A stretch of 23,107 nt of DNA from GCA-2748575 sp033722575 (GTDB taxonomy: Bacteria; Pseudomonadota; Gammaproteobacteria; Pseudomonadales; Ketobacteraceae), in contig JAWVYU010000036.1 of NCBI GenBank assembly GCA_033722575.1, forward strand, positions 1 through 23,107, in the 5' to 3' direction. The position numbers and the translations under genes are program-made. Below, piece after piece: positions 7,521 to 15,876 of this stretch; position 1 is the stretch's first letter, and each line of letters opens with the position of its first letter. The notes beneath the pieces are model-generated. The model was given only the letters and a program-made list of their open reading frames with translations. It searched no databases and was not told the origin of the DNA.

Positions 7521-9008
7521 ATGAGTAACCCACAAAGAATGGTCCAGACCGGCAAAGCCGCACTGGAAGTAGAAGAAGGTTCGCTGTTGGACCAGATCGT
7601 TTTACAAACCCGTATGCGTCCCACTGACGACGGCTACGAAGTGGCAAAGCGCGGTGTTGGTGCTTTTATCGCAGAGCTGCTGCGTCCGGAAAACAATGAG
7701 GAGCGGGTTAACAAGAATCTGATTGACCGGATGATTGACGAGCTGGACAGCAGGCTCAGTGCCCAGATGGATGAAATTATTCACCATCCTGAGCTGCAGA
7801 AAGTGGAGTCAGCCTGGCGGGGCCTTAAGTTACTGGTGGACCGTACCGACTTTTCCCAGAACATTAGCATTGAAGTGCTGAACGCTTCCAAGCAGGATCT
7901 TTATGACGACTTCGAGGATGCTCCGGATATTACCAAATCCGGCCTGTACAAACTCGCTTACACCGCAGAGTACGGACAGTTTGGTGGTGAGCCGGTAGGT
8001 GCTATCGTTGCCAACTACGATTTCGGCCCCAACTCGGTTGACATGAAAACCCTGCAGAATGCGGCCAGTGTGGCGGCGGTTTCCCATGCGCCTTTTATTG
8101 CTGCGGCGGGCCCGAAATTCTTCGGTATTGATGAATTCGAAGGGCTGCCAGACCTGAAAGAACTGAGTTCTATTTTCGAAGGTCCGCAATTTGCCAAGTG
8201 GCGCAGCTTCAGGGAGTCCGAAGATGCCCGTTATGTGGGTCTTACCATGCCGCGTTTTCTGCTGCGCGCTCCCTATGACCCGGAAGAAAACCCGGCCAAG
8301 GCTTTTAATTACAAGGAAGATGTCAGCTCCAGCCACGAGCACTATCTTTGGGGCAACACCGCTTTCGCTTTTGCAACACGCCTGACGGAGTCCTTTGCCA
8401 ACTTCCGCTGGTGCCCCAATATCATCGGGCCCAAAAGTGGTGGTGCGGTGGAAGATCTGCCGGTGCACCTTTATGAGAGCATGGGCGGAATTGAAGCCAA
8501 GGTGCCCACCGAGATCCTGATTTCCGACCGCCGTGAGTTCGAGCTGTCCGAGGAAGGTTTTATCCCACTGACAATGCGCAAGGGCAGCGATAACGCCACC
8601 TTCTTCTCGGCTAATTCCACTCAGAAGCCCAAGTACTTTGGCAATAACGAAGAGGCCAAAAAGCAGGAGTTGAACTTCCGCCTGGGTACGCAGCTTCCCT
8701 ATATGTTTATTATCAATCGCCTGGCTCACTACCTGAAAGTGCTGCAGCGTGAAAATATCGGTACCTGGAAGGATCGGGTGGAGTTGCAGAAGGAGCTGAA
8801 CCAGTGGATCTCCAGTTATGTGGCCGATCAGGAAAATCCATCTGCCGAGGTGCGCAGTCGCCGTCCGCTGCGGTCCGCAGCAGTGACCGTGGATGACGTG
8901 GAAGGTCAGCCGGGTATCTACAAGGTGAACCTGCAGGTTCGTCCGCACTTGAAATATCTGGGCGCTGATTTCGAACTGTCCCTGGTTGGCAAGCTGGAAA
9001 AAAGCTGA
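7521..9008 (+). CDS. tssC: Type VI secretion contractile sheath large subunit TssC
   Basis: The 495-residue protein is TssC (VipB), the large sheath subunit that interlocks with TssB. Clear signatures are FIAELLRPE near residue 45, ESAWRGLKLLVDRTDFS near 95, and the C-terminal FATRLTESFANFRWCPNIIG followed by PKSGG. A polar tail ending FELSLVGKLEKS is typical. I place the start at 7521 (MSNPQRM), preceded by CAGGAG at eight bases; an in-frame ATG at 7494 overlaps tssB and is less likely. Length and order match standard clusters. The gene is followed by a 52-bp gap holding a strong hairpin. Confidence 0.96.
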   Translation: MSNPQRMVQTGKAALEVEEGSLLDQIVLQTRMRPTDDGYEVAKRGVGAFIAELLRPENNEERVNKNLIDRMIDELDSRLSAQMDEIIHHPELQKVESAWRGLKLLVDRTDFSQNISIEVLNASKQDLYDDFEDAPDITKSGLYKLAYTAEYGQFGGEPVGAIVANYDFGPNSVDMKTLQNAASVAAVSHAPFIAAAGPKFFGIDEFEGLPDLKELSSIFEGPQFAKWRSFRESEDARYVGLTMPRFLLRAPYDPEENPAKAFNYKEDVSSSHEHYLWGNTAFAFATRLTESFANFRWCPNIIGPKSGGAVEDLPVHLYESMGGIEAKVPTEILISDRREFELSEEGFIPLTMRKGSDNATFFSANSTQKPKYFGNNEEAKKQELNFRLGTQLPYMFIINRLAHYLKVLQRENIGTWKDRVELQKELNQWISSYVADQENPSAEVRSRRPLRSAAVTVDDVEGQPGIYKVNLQVRPHLKYLGADFELSLVGKLEKS

Positions 9009-9029
9009 TTCACATCCCCTCTGAATAAG

Positions 9030-9049
9030 GGCGCAGATTACTGCGCCCG
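9030..9049 (+). promoter_or_regulatory. Hairpin between sheath and baseplate genes
   Basis: GGGCGCAG (9030-9037) and CTGCGCCC (9042-9049) form a perfect 8-bp GC-rich stem with an ATTA tetraloop, 21 bp after the tssC stop and 11 bp before the tssE ATG. There is no T-run after it, so it is not a full intrinsic terminator. It could stabilise the upstream tssBC message, pause transcription, or block ribosome loading on tssE. Confidence 0.6.
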
Positions 9050-9060
9050 CGTTACCCGCC

Positions 9061-9477
9061 ATGAAAAGAGAGCAGAGTTTGCTGTTGCGGCTTGAGGATG
9101 ATCGTATCCGCAGCCAGTACACAACGGAAACGGATATCGACAAACTGATGGCCAGTATCAGTCAGCATGTGCAGGATATGCTGAATGTAAGGCTGGGCAG
9201 CGTGCTTGCGCTGGATGATTTCGGAATGCCGGATTTCAACGATGTGGTAAAGGAGTTCCCGGACGCCATTACCCGAATCCGCAAGGCTATTCGTGACTAT
9301 CTGACAAAGTATGAGCCCAGACTTCAGCATATTCATGTGGAACATCTGCACGATCCGGAGCAGCCGCTACTGCTCAAGTTTGCCATCAGCGGTAACCTGA
9401 AGGGTGAGCTGACCGGGCAGCGGGCCAGCTTCACTACGGTGTTGACCGGCTCCGGCCAGGCAACGGTAAAGGTCTGA
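9061..9477 (+). CDS. tssE: Type VI secretion baseplate subunit TssE
   Basis: The 138-residue protein is TssE, a T4 gp25-like baseplate wedge subunit that contacts the first sheath ring. It shows SISQHVQDMLNVRLGSVLAL, then DDFGMPDFNDVV and an EPRL motif (residues 82-85, in TKYEPRLQH), which corresponds to the conserved EPR-type element that nucleates the sheath in gp25 proteins. The length is in the usual range. The ATG has no visible Shine-Dalgarno (GCGTTACCCGCC precedes it) and a hairpin ends 11 bases upstream, so translation may be weak or coupled. The stop codon lies one base from the tssF ATG. Confidence 0.92.
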   Translation: MKREQSLLLRLEDDRIRSQYTTETDIDKLMASISQHVQDMLNVRLGSVLALDDFGMPDFNDVVKEFPDAITRIRKAIRDYLTKYEPRLQHIHVEHLHDPEQPLLLKFAISGNLKGELTGQRASFTTVLTGSGQATVKV

Positions 9478-9478
9478 T

Positions 9479-11266
9479 ATGTCATTCAACCGTTATTTTC
9501 ATGACGAACTGACTGCCCTGCGGGATCTGGGCAAGGAGTTCTCGCTGAAAAATCCCCGGCTGGCGCCGTTTCTGGCAGATGAGGCTCAGGATCCTGATGT
9601 GGAGCGACTGCTGGAAGGCGTGGCCTTCCTGACCGGCAGACTCCGCCAGAAACTGGATGATGAGCTGCCGGAAATTACCCATTCCCTGATGGCGTTGCTT
9701 TGGCCCGGATTTTTGCGGCCGGTGCCGTCCATGTCGGTGGTGCAGTTTACGCCCATCATATCGCTGTCGGAGCCGCAAACCGTTAAAAAGGGTACAGAAA
9801 TTGACTCCATTCCCGTGGATGGCACGCCCTGCCGGTTTCGTACCTGCTACGACGTTAATATGCTACCTCTGGAAGTCCTGTCCCTGAACAAACAGGACCG
9901 GCCCAAAGGTGCCTCACTCAAGCTGGCCCTCGGCTTTACTGCGCCCATGGCGATAGAGGATATGAACCTCTCAACCCTGCGCTTCTTTCTTCACGGCGAA
10001 ACTCACGTGGCGCAATCCATTTATCTCTGGATGTTCCGTTACCTCAGTGACATGCGGGTTCGCCTGGTAGGGGAAGGCGGAGAAACCCTCATGGTGATGC
10101 CGCTACCCGTTGACGCGGTGTCTCCGGGTGGCTTCAGTGACAAAGAGGCGTTGTTGCCACTGAACAAGCGCGTGTTTTCAGGCTATCGTCTGTTACAGGA
10201 ATATTTCTCGCTTCCTGAGAAATTTCATTTTATTGATATCGGCGGGCTTGAACAACTCGTCATGCTGCTGAAACATCGTGACATCAGTGGTCAGCCTGCG
10301 GAGTTGCACCTGGAGTTTGATTTTAACCGTGCCTTCGACAGCCATGTCAGCATCAAAGCCGGAAACTTCCGGCTCCATTGCACGCCGGTGGTTAATCTGT
10401 TTTCCCATGATGCCATGCCCATCAGACTGGACCATCGTAAAACCGAGTACCGGCTGATTCCCCAGGGGGAAAACCCGGCTCACTATGAAGTGTTCAGTAT
10501 CGACAAGGTGGAAGGCTGGGGGCACGGTACCAGGGAATATATGAGGTTTGGTCGCTTTGAATCCTTTGAGCACGCCCAGTCCATTGATGGTATTGGCAAG
10601 GGCCGCTATTACCGTGAGCGACTGAAAAGTGCCGTGTCCGGGTCGGGTATTGATACTTACCTGGCATTTGTCACCGGGGCGGAGGAGCGACTCGTTCCTC
10701 AGACCGAGTCAGTGAGTATTGAGCTGACCTGCAGTAACCGGCACTTGCCGACGATGTTGTCGGTGGGTGATATTCAGGTGGATACCGGTAGCAGCCCCGA
10801 ATATGCCAGTTTCGAAAATATCACGGCCGTTACTCCGTCCTTTACGCCGCCGCTGGATCAGGGCTTTCACTGGCGTCTTATTGCCAACATGTCGCTGAAC
10901 TATGTATCACTGTGCGACCTGGATACGCTGCGGACTGTTCTTTCCACTTATGATTATCGCTGTTTCCACGATCGCCAGCAGGCGCGCGCCAGCGAACATC
11001 GCCTGCGGGGGCTGGATGCCATCGTATCCCGTCCTGCGGAACGCCTGTATCACGGGTTACCGGTGAGGGGAATAAAAACAATCCTGGGAGTAAAAGAAAG
11101 TGCGTTTTCCAGCGAGGGTGATCTGTATCTGTTTTTGAATGTATTAAACGAATTTTTTGCGCTATATGCATCAATCAACAGTTTTCATGAGCTGGAAGTC
11201 AATGGTCTGGAGCAGGGAGAGGTATACCGATGGAAGCCCCGTCTCGGTCAACAGCCCTTGATATAG
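9479..11266 (+). CDS. tssF: Type VI secretion baseplate subunit TssF
   Basis: The 595-residue protein is TssF, a core baseplate wedge protein that binds TssG in a 2:1 complex. The N terminus MSFNRYFHDELTALRDLGKE, then DPDVERLLEGVAFLTGRLRQ and LPEITHSLMALLWPGFLRPV, is highly typical. A middle segment YRLIPQG...YEVFSIDKVEGWG and the C-terminal RPAERLYHGLPVRGIKTILG also match the family. The ATG lies one base after the tssE stop in TGATATG, with AAAGG just upstream, so the two genes are translationally coupled. Its end overlaps the start of tssG by 37 bases. Confidence 0.95.
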   Translation: MSFNRYFHDELTALRDLGKEFSLKNPRLAPFLADEAQDPDVERLLEGVAFLTGRLRQKLDDELPEITHSLMALLWPGFLRPVPSMSVVQFTPIISLSEPQTVKKGTEIDSIPVDGTPCRFRTCYDVNMLPLEVLSLNKQDRPKGASLKLALGFTAPMAIEDMNLSTLRFFLHGETHVAQSIYLWMFRYLSDMRVRLVGEGGETLMVMPLPVDAVSPGGFSDKEALLPLNKRVFSGYRLLQEYFSLPEKFHFIDIGGLEQLVMLLKHRDISGQPAELHLEFDFNRAFDSHVSIKAGNFRLHCTPVVNLFSHDAMPIRLDHRKTEYRLIPQGENPAHYEVFSIDKVEGWGHGTREYMRFGRFESFEHAQSIDGIGKGRYYRERLKSAVSGSGIDTYLAFVTGAEERLVPQTESVSIELTCSNRHLPTMLSVGDIQVDTGSSPEYASFENITAVTPSFTPPLDQGFHWRLIANMSLNYVSLCDLDTLRTVLSTYDYRCFHDRQQARASEHRLRGLDAIVSRPAERLYHGLPVRGIKTILGVKESAFSSEGDLYLFLNVLNEFFALYASINSFHELEVNGLEQGEVYRWKPRLGQQPLI

Positions 11267-12219
11267 AATTCGAGCGCTTTACCCAGCAGGCGCGAAAGTA
11301 TTCCTTTTATCAGGCTAACCTGTTGCTGGACAGGTTTTGCAGCATGCAGCAAGGGGAGCCGGTACAGAAGCGCTTTCGTGGTACCAAGAGCCTGGCGTTT
11401 CCGGTAGCTGACATAGACAGCGTCAAGCGCCAGCACACGCCGGTGGGGCAGCAGATTGAATTGTCAGTAACCTTTCTTTCACTTTATGGCACCGGTTCCC
11501 CGCTACCTGCCTACTACACTGAACGTCTGTTGCATACGGATGACGACAGTGAAGCCATGCGGGAATTCATTGACCTGATCAATCACCAGTTGATCAAACA
11601 CCTGCAAACGCTGTGGAACAAGTATCGCTATTATATTCAATATTCGGAGGGAAAGGACCCGCTATCCCGCTGGATCAGGGATATGGCCAGTATTCCGGAT
11701 GAACCTTATCTGGAGTCTGCCGGGCTTAATAGTGCAAAGCTGATGAAGCTGGCCCCGTTGCTGGCCATGAAAGTTCGCAACACGGAATCCCTGGCGTTGT
11801 TCCTGGAAAGCTATTTTGAAGGGCTTGAGGTTCGTATTGAGGAATGTGTGGAGCGGGCTGTGGAAATACCGGCGGATCAGCGTCATGCCATGGGGATGAG
11901 TAATGCCACCATGGGGATGGATCTGGTGCTCGGAGATACGGTACAGGACCGTATGGGGAAATTTCGCATACATCTCAGTGAATTCAGCCGTTACCAGCCG
12001 GCAGATTTCTCCGAGGGTGGGCAGTACCACAGTGTTCTGTGCGAACTGGTTAAGCTTTATCTGCGTGATCAGTTTGAGTTTGATATCCGTGTACATTGCG
12101 ATCCCGCAACACTGGGCAATCAGTCCCTGTCTTCAGAGGGTGCGAAAATGGGATGGAGCGCCATGCTGGGTGAATATGATGGTGGCCTTGCCGAAGAGGT
12201 GCTCGTTCAGTGTGCCTAA
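11230..12219 (+). CDS. tssG: Type VI secretion baseplate subunit TssG
   Basis: The 329-residue protein is TssG, the partner of TssF in the baseplate wedge. Typical segments are FTQQARKYSFYQANLLLDRF near the N terminus, VTFLSLYGTGSPLPAYYTER followed by LL, and FIDLINHQLIKHLQTLWNKY followed by RYYIQYS. The later region (LGDTVQDRMGKFRIHL) also fits. The start overlaps tssF by 37 bases and has a strong AGGGAGAGG seven bases upstream. Usually clpV, vgrG or the membrane-complex genes follow or flank this block; here a sigma-54 activator follows 15 bp later. Confidence 0.93.
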   Translation: MEAPSRSTALDIEFERFTQQARKYSFYQANLLLDRFCSMQQGEPVQKRFRGTKSLAFPVADIDSVKRQHTPVGQQIELSVTFLSLYGTGSPLPAYYTERLLHTDDDSEAMREFIDLINHQLIKHLQTLWNKYRYYIQYSEGKDPLSRWIRDMASIPDEPYLESAGLNSAKLMKLAPLLAMKVRNTESLALFLESYFEGLEVRIEECVERAVEIPADQRHAMGMSNATMGMDLVLGDTVQDRMGKFRIHLSEFSRYQPADFSEGGQYHSVLCELVKLYLRDQFEFDIRVHCDPATLGNQSLSSEGAKMGWSAMLGEYDGGLAEEVLVQCA

Positions 12220-12234
12220 ACAGCGTAGCACTTT

Positions 12235-14013
12235 ATGCTTTTCGTTTTCATGGAGCCTGTCTATTTGCTGACAGAATTAGAAGAACCGGACGGGCACATG
12301 GGTGATATCGGCAAAATCGTAAAGTCGCTGAGCTTTATCGAGGAGTTTGTGGCTGTTACCGGCAGCCTCTCGAAAGAGCGCGATATCGTATCATTGCTTA
12401 ACAAGGTGATTGCCTCGGCCTGCCGTTTTACCTCCTGTGACGGGGGCCGTATCTATATGCTGGATGTTACCCGCCGCTTTCTGGAGCTCAAAGTGTCGGT
12501 ATGGCATGGCAGCGACACCAATAATGACTGGTACCGGCAGCGATCTATTACCGGCAGCGCTCATACGGGGCAGGATGGCGGGCGTACGGACGGGAATGAC
12601 CCACTTATTTACTCCACGCTGACGGGCAACACCGTGATTGTGGATAACATCCACGCCAGTGGCAGTCTTAATACTGAAGGTTACCTTGCCCATGATCAGC
12701 TGAACGGGGTCAGGACAACCTCGTTTATTATTGTTCCCCTGATTAACCACGAAGACCAGACCATTGGTTTGCTTGAGCTGGTGAATGCCAGAGAGCCCAC
12801 CTACAACAGAAGTATCTCCTTCAAACCCATGGAAGCAGTGATCAAGGCGTTCGCGTCACAGGCGGCCATTTGCATTAATAATGCGATGCTGATTGATCAT
12901 AATGAAAAGCTGATCGAGATTCTCGACAATTCCAACCGTAACCTGGCAGAAGACAACCGGCGTTTGCGAAAGCAGCGTGCCCGAGCAAACGAGTACAGGA
13001 TTATCGGCCGGTCCGATTGCATGAAGTCGGTTTTTCAGCTGATGGACAAGGTGGTGGACTCGGACGTGACGGTACTGCTGAGAGGGGAAACCGGCACCGG
13101 TAAAGAAGTCTTCGCCCGTGCCATCCATGATCACAGCCCCAGGAAGTCACGGAATTTCGTTACCCAGAATTGCGCTGCGGTTCCGGAACAGTTACTGGAA
13201 AGTGAGCTGTTCGGCTACAAAAAAGGTGCGTTTACCGGAGCTACCTCGGAGAAGAAAGGTCTGTTTGATGTGGCGGACGGCGGCACGCTGTTTCTGGATG
13301 AGATTGGCGATATGCCCATCACCCTGCAGAGCAAGCTTCTGCGGGTGCTCCAGGAAAATGAGGTAAGACCTCTGGGTGCCACCCAGTCTCATCGCGTGGA
13401 TGTCAGGATAATCGCGGCCACTCACTGCAACCTGGAAAACAAGATAGCCAGGGGTGAGTTCCGGGAGGACCTGTTTTTCCGCCTGTCGGTTTTTCCGCTG
13501 CAGTTACCGGCTCTGCGCCAGCGCGGGATGGATATAATTGCGCTGGCGGAACATTTCATAGATCGTTGCGAAGCACAGTACGGTCGTCAGATTCAGGGAA
13601 TTTCCCCCGCCGCACTTGAGTTACTGATGAATTATGATTACCCCGGCAATGTTCGGGAGCTGCAGAATATTATCGAAAGAGCGGTACTGTTGTGTGAAAG
13701 TGGCGGTGTGATTCTGTCTGAATATTTGCCTGAAAATGTCCGGCACAGCCGTAAGGCGTTGTTATCTTCCAATCAGGCGGCCGGTGCCGCTGATTCGAAT
13801 TCTGATGCCATGGAAATGGTGCTGGATAACAAGCCCCTGAAACAGGCCGTTAATGATTTTGAGTGTGAGGTTATCAAACAGCACCTTCGCTGTCACAACT
13901 GGAACCAGACCCAGACCGCCAAGGCCTTGCAGATTCCCCGCCGGACTCTGATTGATAAAATGAACCGTTTCAATATCAAAACACCCGAGCGCAGAAAGCG
14001 CGCCTGTCATTGA
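12235..14013 (+). CDS. Sigma-54-dependent activator, GAF-AAA+-Fis
   Basis: The 592-residue protein is an enhancer-binding activator of sigma-54 RNA polymerase. An N-terminal GAF domain (about 40-215) is likely to sense a ligand. A short coiled linker leads to the AAA+ core with Walker A GETGTGKE (284-291), an intact GAFTGA loop (331-336) that contacts sigma-54, and Walker B LFLDE (352-356). A Fis-type helix-turn-helix ends the protein (NWNQTQTAKALQIPRRTLID). It has no phosphoacceptor receiver domain. It lies 15 bp after tssG, so it probably belongs to the T6SS operon, like VasH in V. cholerae. Start is uncertain: the ATG at 12235 has no good ribosome site, and 12250 or 12298 are alternatives. 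Confidence 0.9.
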   Translation: MLFVFMEPVYLLTELEEPDGHMGDIGKIVKSLSFIEEFVAVTGSLSKERDIVSLLNKVIASACRFTSCDGGRIYMLDVTRRFLELKVSVWHGSDTNNDWYRQRSITGSAHTGQDGGRTDGNDPLIYSTLTGNTVIVDNIHASGSLNTEGYLAHDQLNGVRTTSFIIVPLINHEDQTIGLLELVNAREPTYNRSISFKPMEAVIKAFASQAAICINNAMLIDHNEKLIEILDNSNRNLAEDNRRLRKQRARANEYRIIGRSDCMKSVFQLMDKVVDSDVTVLLRGETGTGKEVFARAIHDHSPRKSRNFVTQNCAAVPEQLLESELFGYKKGAFTGATSEKKGLFDVADGGTLFLDEIGDMPITLQSKLLRVLQENEVRPLGATQSHRVDVRIIAATHCNLENKIARGEFREDLFFRLSVFPLQLPALRQRGMDIIALAEHFIDRCEAQYGRQIQGISPAALELLMNYDYPGNVRELQNIIERAVLLCESGGVILSEYLPENVRHSRKALLSSNQAAGAADSNSDAMEMVLDNKPLKQAVNDFECEVIKQHLRCHNWNQTQTAKALQIPRRTLIDKMNRFNIKTPERRKRACH

Positions 14014-14078
14014 TCACCTTTAAGGGGTAACCGGTGTATCTTAGCCGGCGTTCCAATGATCCAATGACATGGCAGCCA

Positions 14079-15710
14079 TCAGATTCTTTTATCCAGCCTG
14101 AAAAACCGGAAATGCTCCGTCAGCTCTTCTATCGCGGTGCGTATGCTGGCGATATCTTTACCTGCGGCACCTTTGCTCCTCTTGCCGTCCTCGGTCAGGC
14201 TTGCCTCGTTGATGACTGAGCTGAGGTAATCCAGGCAATCCCTCGCGTAGGCTCTGATAAGCGCCTGATCTTTTTCCAGCTGCTCTACGAGGGGATGCAG
14301 TGATGTTGGCAGCTGCGCAGGTCGGGATGCACCCTGTGTAACCCGCCTGGAAAGCTGATCGGAAGTGGCTGCGATGCTCAGGGAGAATTTGATGACTTCA
14401 TTCAGCAGGCGCTGGATCTCGCTTTTTCGGAGATCCGTTTTTCCACGGGTTTCCAAAGGATTGGCAACATTGGGTTCGCCTGTCTCGCGGGATTTGCCGT
14501 CGGCCTGTCCGGAGGGAGTCAGCTCAGCAGAGGCGGCATGTATCAGACGGTACATGTCCACCAGCTTGCGGTACAGGGACGACATCATCTGATTATAGGC
14601 GGCTGCTATATCACGGCTGGGCAGATCACGGTCATTCATACGATACCCCATGTTGCCTTTTGCGGCCTGTTCCAGGGCATACAACAGTGGTTCAGGATCA
14701 AAAGGGCTCGACCGTGAATCCTGATCACTGAATGTCAGTGCGCTTCCAGCTTGCTGTTGACCAGATGGACGTTCCGCAAGCCCCGCTGGCCGGCTTGTCA
14801 GGTAAATCACCAGCACAATCCATATGCCCGGGATCGCCAGCAATAGCAGCAAAATCCCCCGGACGGGCCCGGCTTGCTGGTCGATGGTGTTGATGAGGTC
14901 AAGGGCCTGCCTGGCCTGGCTGTTGGCCTGGTGTTGCAGTGCGTTAAGCTCCGACAGCATCGATCTGGCTTCATCCAGACCGGAAATCTGATCGTTCATT
15001 TGAGTCAGGCTTTCTGTGACAGCCAGCATTTCCCGTCGCATGGCGGGGGTGGTCAGCGCGACCTGGCCGGAAATAAGTTCTCGGGAGATTTCCTGGGCAC
15101 TGTTTCGTTTTTCTGTCAATTTCCGGTAGACGCTGGCCTGATCGGCCTCAGCGAACCAGAAATGACGCACGGATTCACGGATATCCAGCAGGTTATCTTT
15201 CAGTTGCAGTGCTGGTTTGATTGAATCAGCCTGGTCCGACGAATTCAGAAGGCTGTCAATAATCAGCTGCAACGAGGCCAGTGTTGTATCAATGCGGTAG
15301 GAGAGGGCTTCTCTGCTGGCTCTGAGCTTCATCAGTTCATTCTGGTGGCTCAGAATTCTTCCCTGAAGTGAAGTAAAGTTGCTGGCAAGCTCGGACCAGC
15401 GCGGGTGCTCAACAAAAGAGGGCGTAAGATTGTACTTTTTGATGAGCTGCAGGGTATCCAGCGCCTGTCTGACATTGTCGTTGTGCTGTTTCCAGATGCC
15501 CGGATTCAGTGCGGCCGCCGCAGCGGATTCAGCCATCGACTGTTCCAGCCTGATGGCGAGCCCCGCGTAGAGCGCCTGCTCAATTGAGCGTTCTTTGATC
15601 AGGTTTTGGTGGTGGGACAGCAAAAGCTGGATAAACAACGCGGACACCATAACTCCCAGGGCTATGATGATTGCTTGCCGGTGTTCTTTGAAGAGTGATT
15701 TTTCAGCCAT
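14079..15710 (-). CDS. Two-helix membrane receptor-like protein without MCP tip
   Basis: The 543-residue protein has a transmembrane helix at about 11-31 and another at about 284-305. The helical region of roughly 250 residues between them should face the periplasm, as in PilJ/MCP-type four-helix sensor domains. The cytoplasmic part has a Ser/Gln-rich linker, then a HAMP-like stretch (PLLYALEQAAKGNMGYRMND and AAAYNQMM, about 340-375). A helical region of roughly 150 residues follows. I see no methyl-accepting signalling tip, GGDEF, EAL, kinase or phosphatase motif. The start at 15710 (MAEKSLFKEH) puts a normal charged N terminus before TM1; an upstream TTG is less likely. The gene is convergent with the sigma-54 activator and divergent from the pilus locus. 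Function unknown; a sensor or scaffold for a nearby machine is an inference. Confidence 0.7.
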   Translation of the reverse strand: MAEKSLFKEHRQAIIIALGVMVSALFIQLLLSHHQNLIKERSIEQALYAGLAIRLEQSMAESAAAAALNPGIWKQHNDNVRQALDTLQLIKKYNLTPSFVEHPRWSELASNFTSLQGRILSHQNELMKLRASREALSYRIDTTLASLQLIIDSLLNSSDQADSIKPALQLKDNLLDIRESVRHFWFAEADQASVYRKLTEKRNSAQEISRELISGQVALTTPAMRREMLAVTESLTQMNDQISGLDEARSMLSELNALQHQANSQARQALDLINTIDQQAGPVRGILLLLLAIPGIWIVLVIYLTSRPAGLAERPSGQQQAGSALTFSDQDSRSSPFDPEPLLYALEQAAKGNMGYRMNDRDLPSRDIAAAYNQMMSSLYRKLVDMYRLIHAASAELTPSGQADGKSRETGEPNVANPLETRGKTDLRKSEIQRLLNEVIKFSLSIAATSDQLSRRVTQGASRPAQLPTSLHPLVEQLEKDQALIRAYARDCLDYLSSVINEASLTEDGKRSKGAAGKDIASIRTAIEELTEHFRFFRLDKRI

Positions 15711-15804
15711 GATCCTGCGCCAGGGGAAATTTCTATAGAGACGGCCCTCGCATAAAGGATTCTTTTGCAACTGTGCATATTTCTGCGCGATTCGCAGGGG
15801 AATT

Positions 15805-15821
15805 TTGGTCAGTTTTTTGCC
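15805..15821 (+). promoter_or_regulatory. Candidate sigma-54 promoter of the pilus locus
   Basis: TTGGTCAGTTTTTTGCC has GG at 15807-15808 and GC at 15819-15820 with exactly 10 bases between, as sigma-54 promoters require, and includes the TTGC -12 element. The CACG part of the -24 box is poorly matched. Transcription would begin about 15832, some 45 bases before the first gene of the pilus locus. The T-rich setting makes a chance match possible. Confidence 0.35.
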
Positions 15822-15876
15822 TCTTGCCTGTCTTGTATGGAGTTGATTCTTTTAAACCTCATCAGGGAGCCGATGT

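Noticed and set aside
7830..9143. 437-codon minus-strand open frame opposite tssC
   Set aside because: The plus-strand frame is an unmistakable TssC, and the antisense protein has no recognisable motif or ribosome site.
15783..15797. Hairpin CTGCG/CGCAG between the receptor gene and the pilus locus
   Set aside because: A 5-bp stem without a T-run in the upstream region of two divergent genes. It is too short to call.
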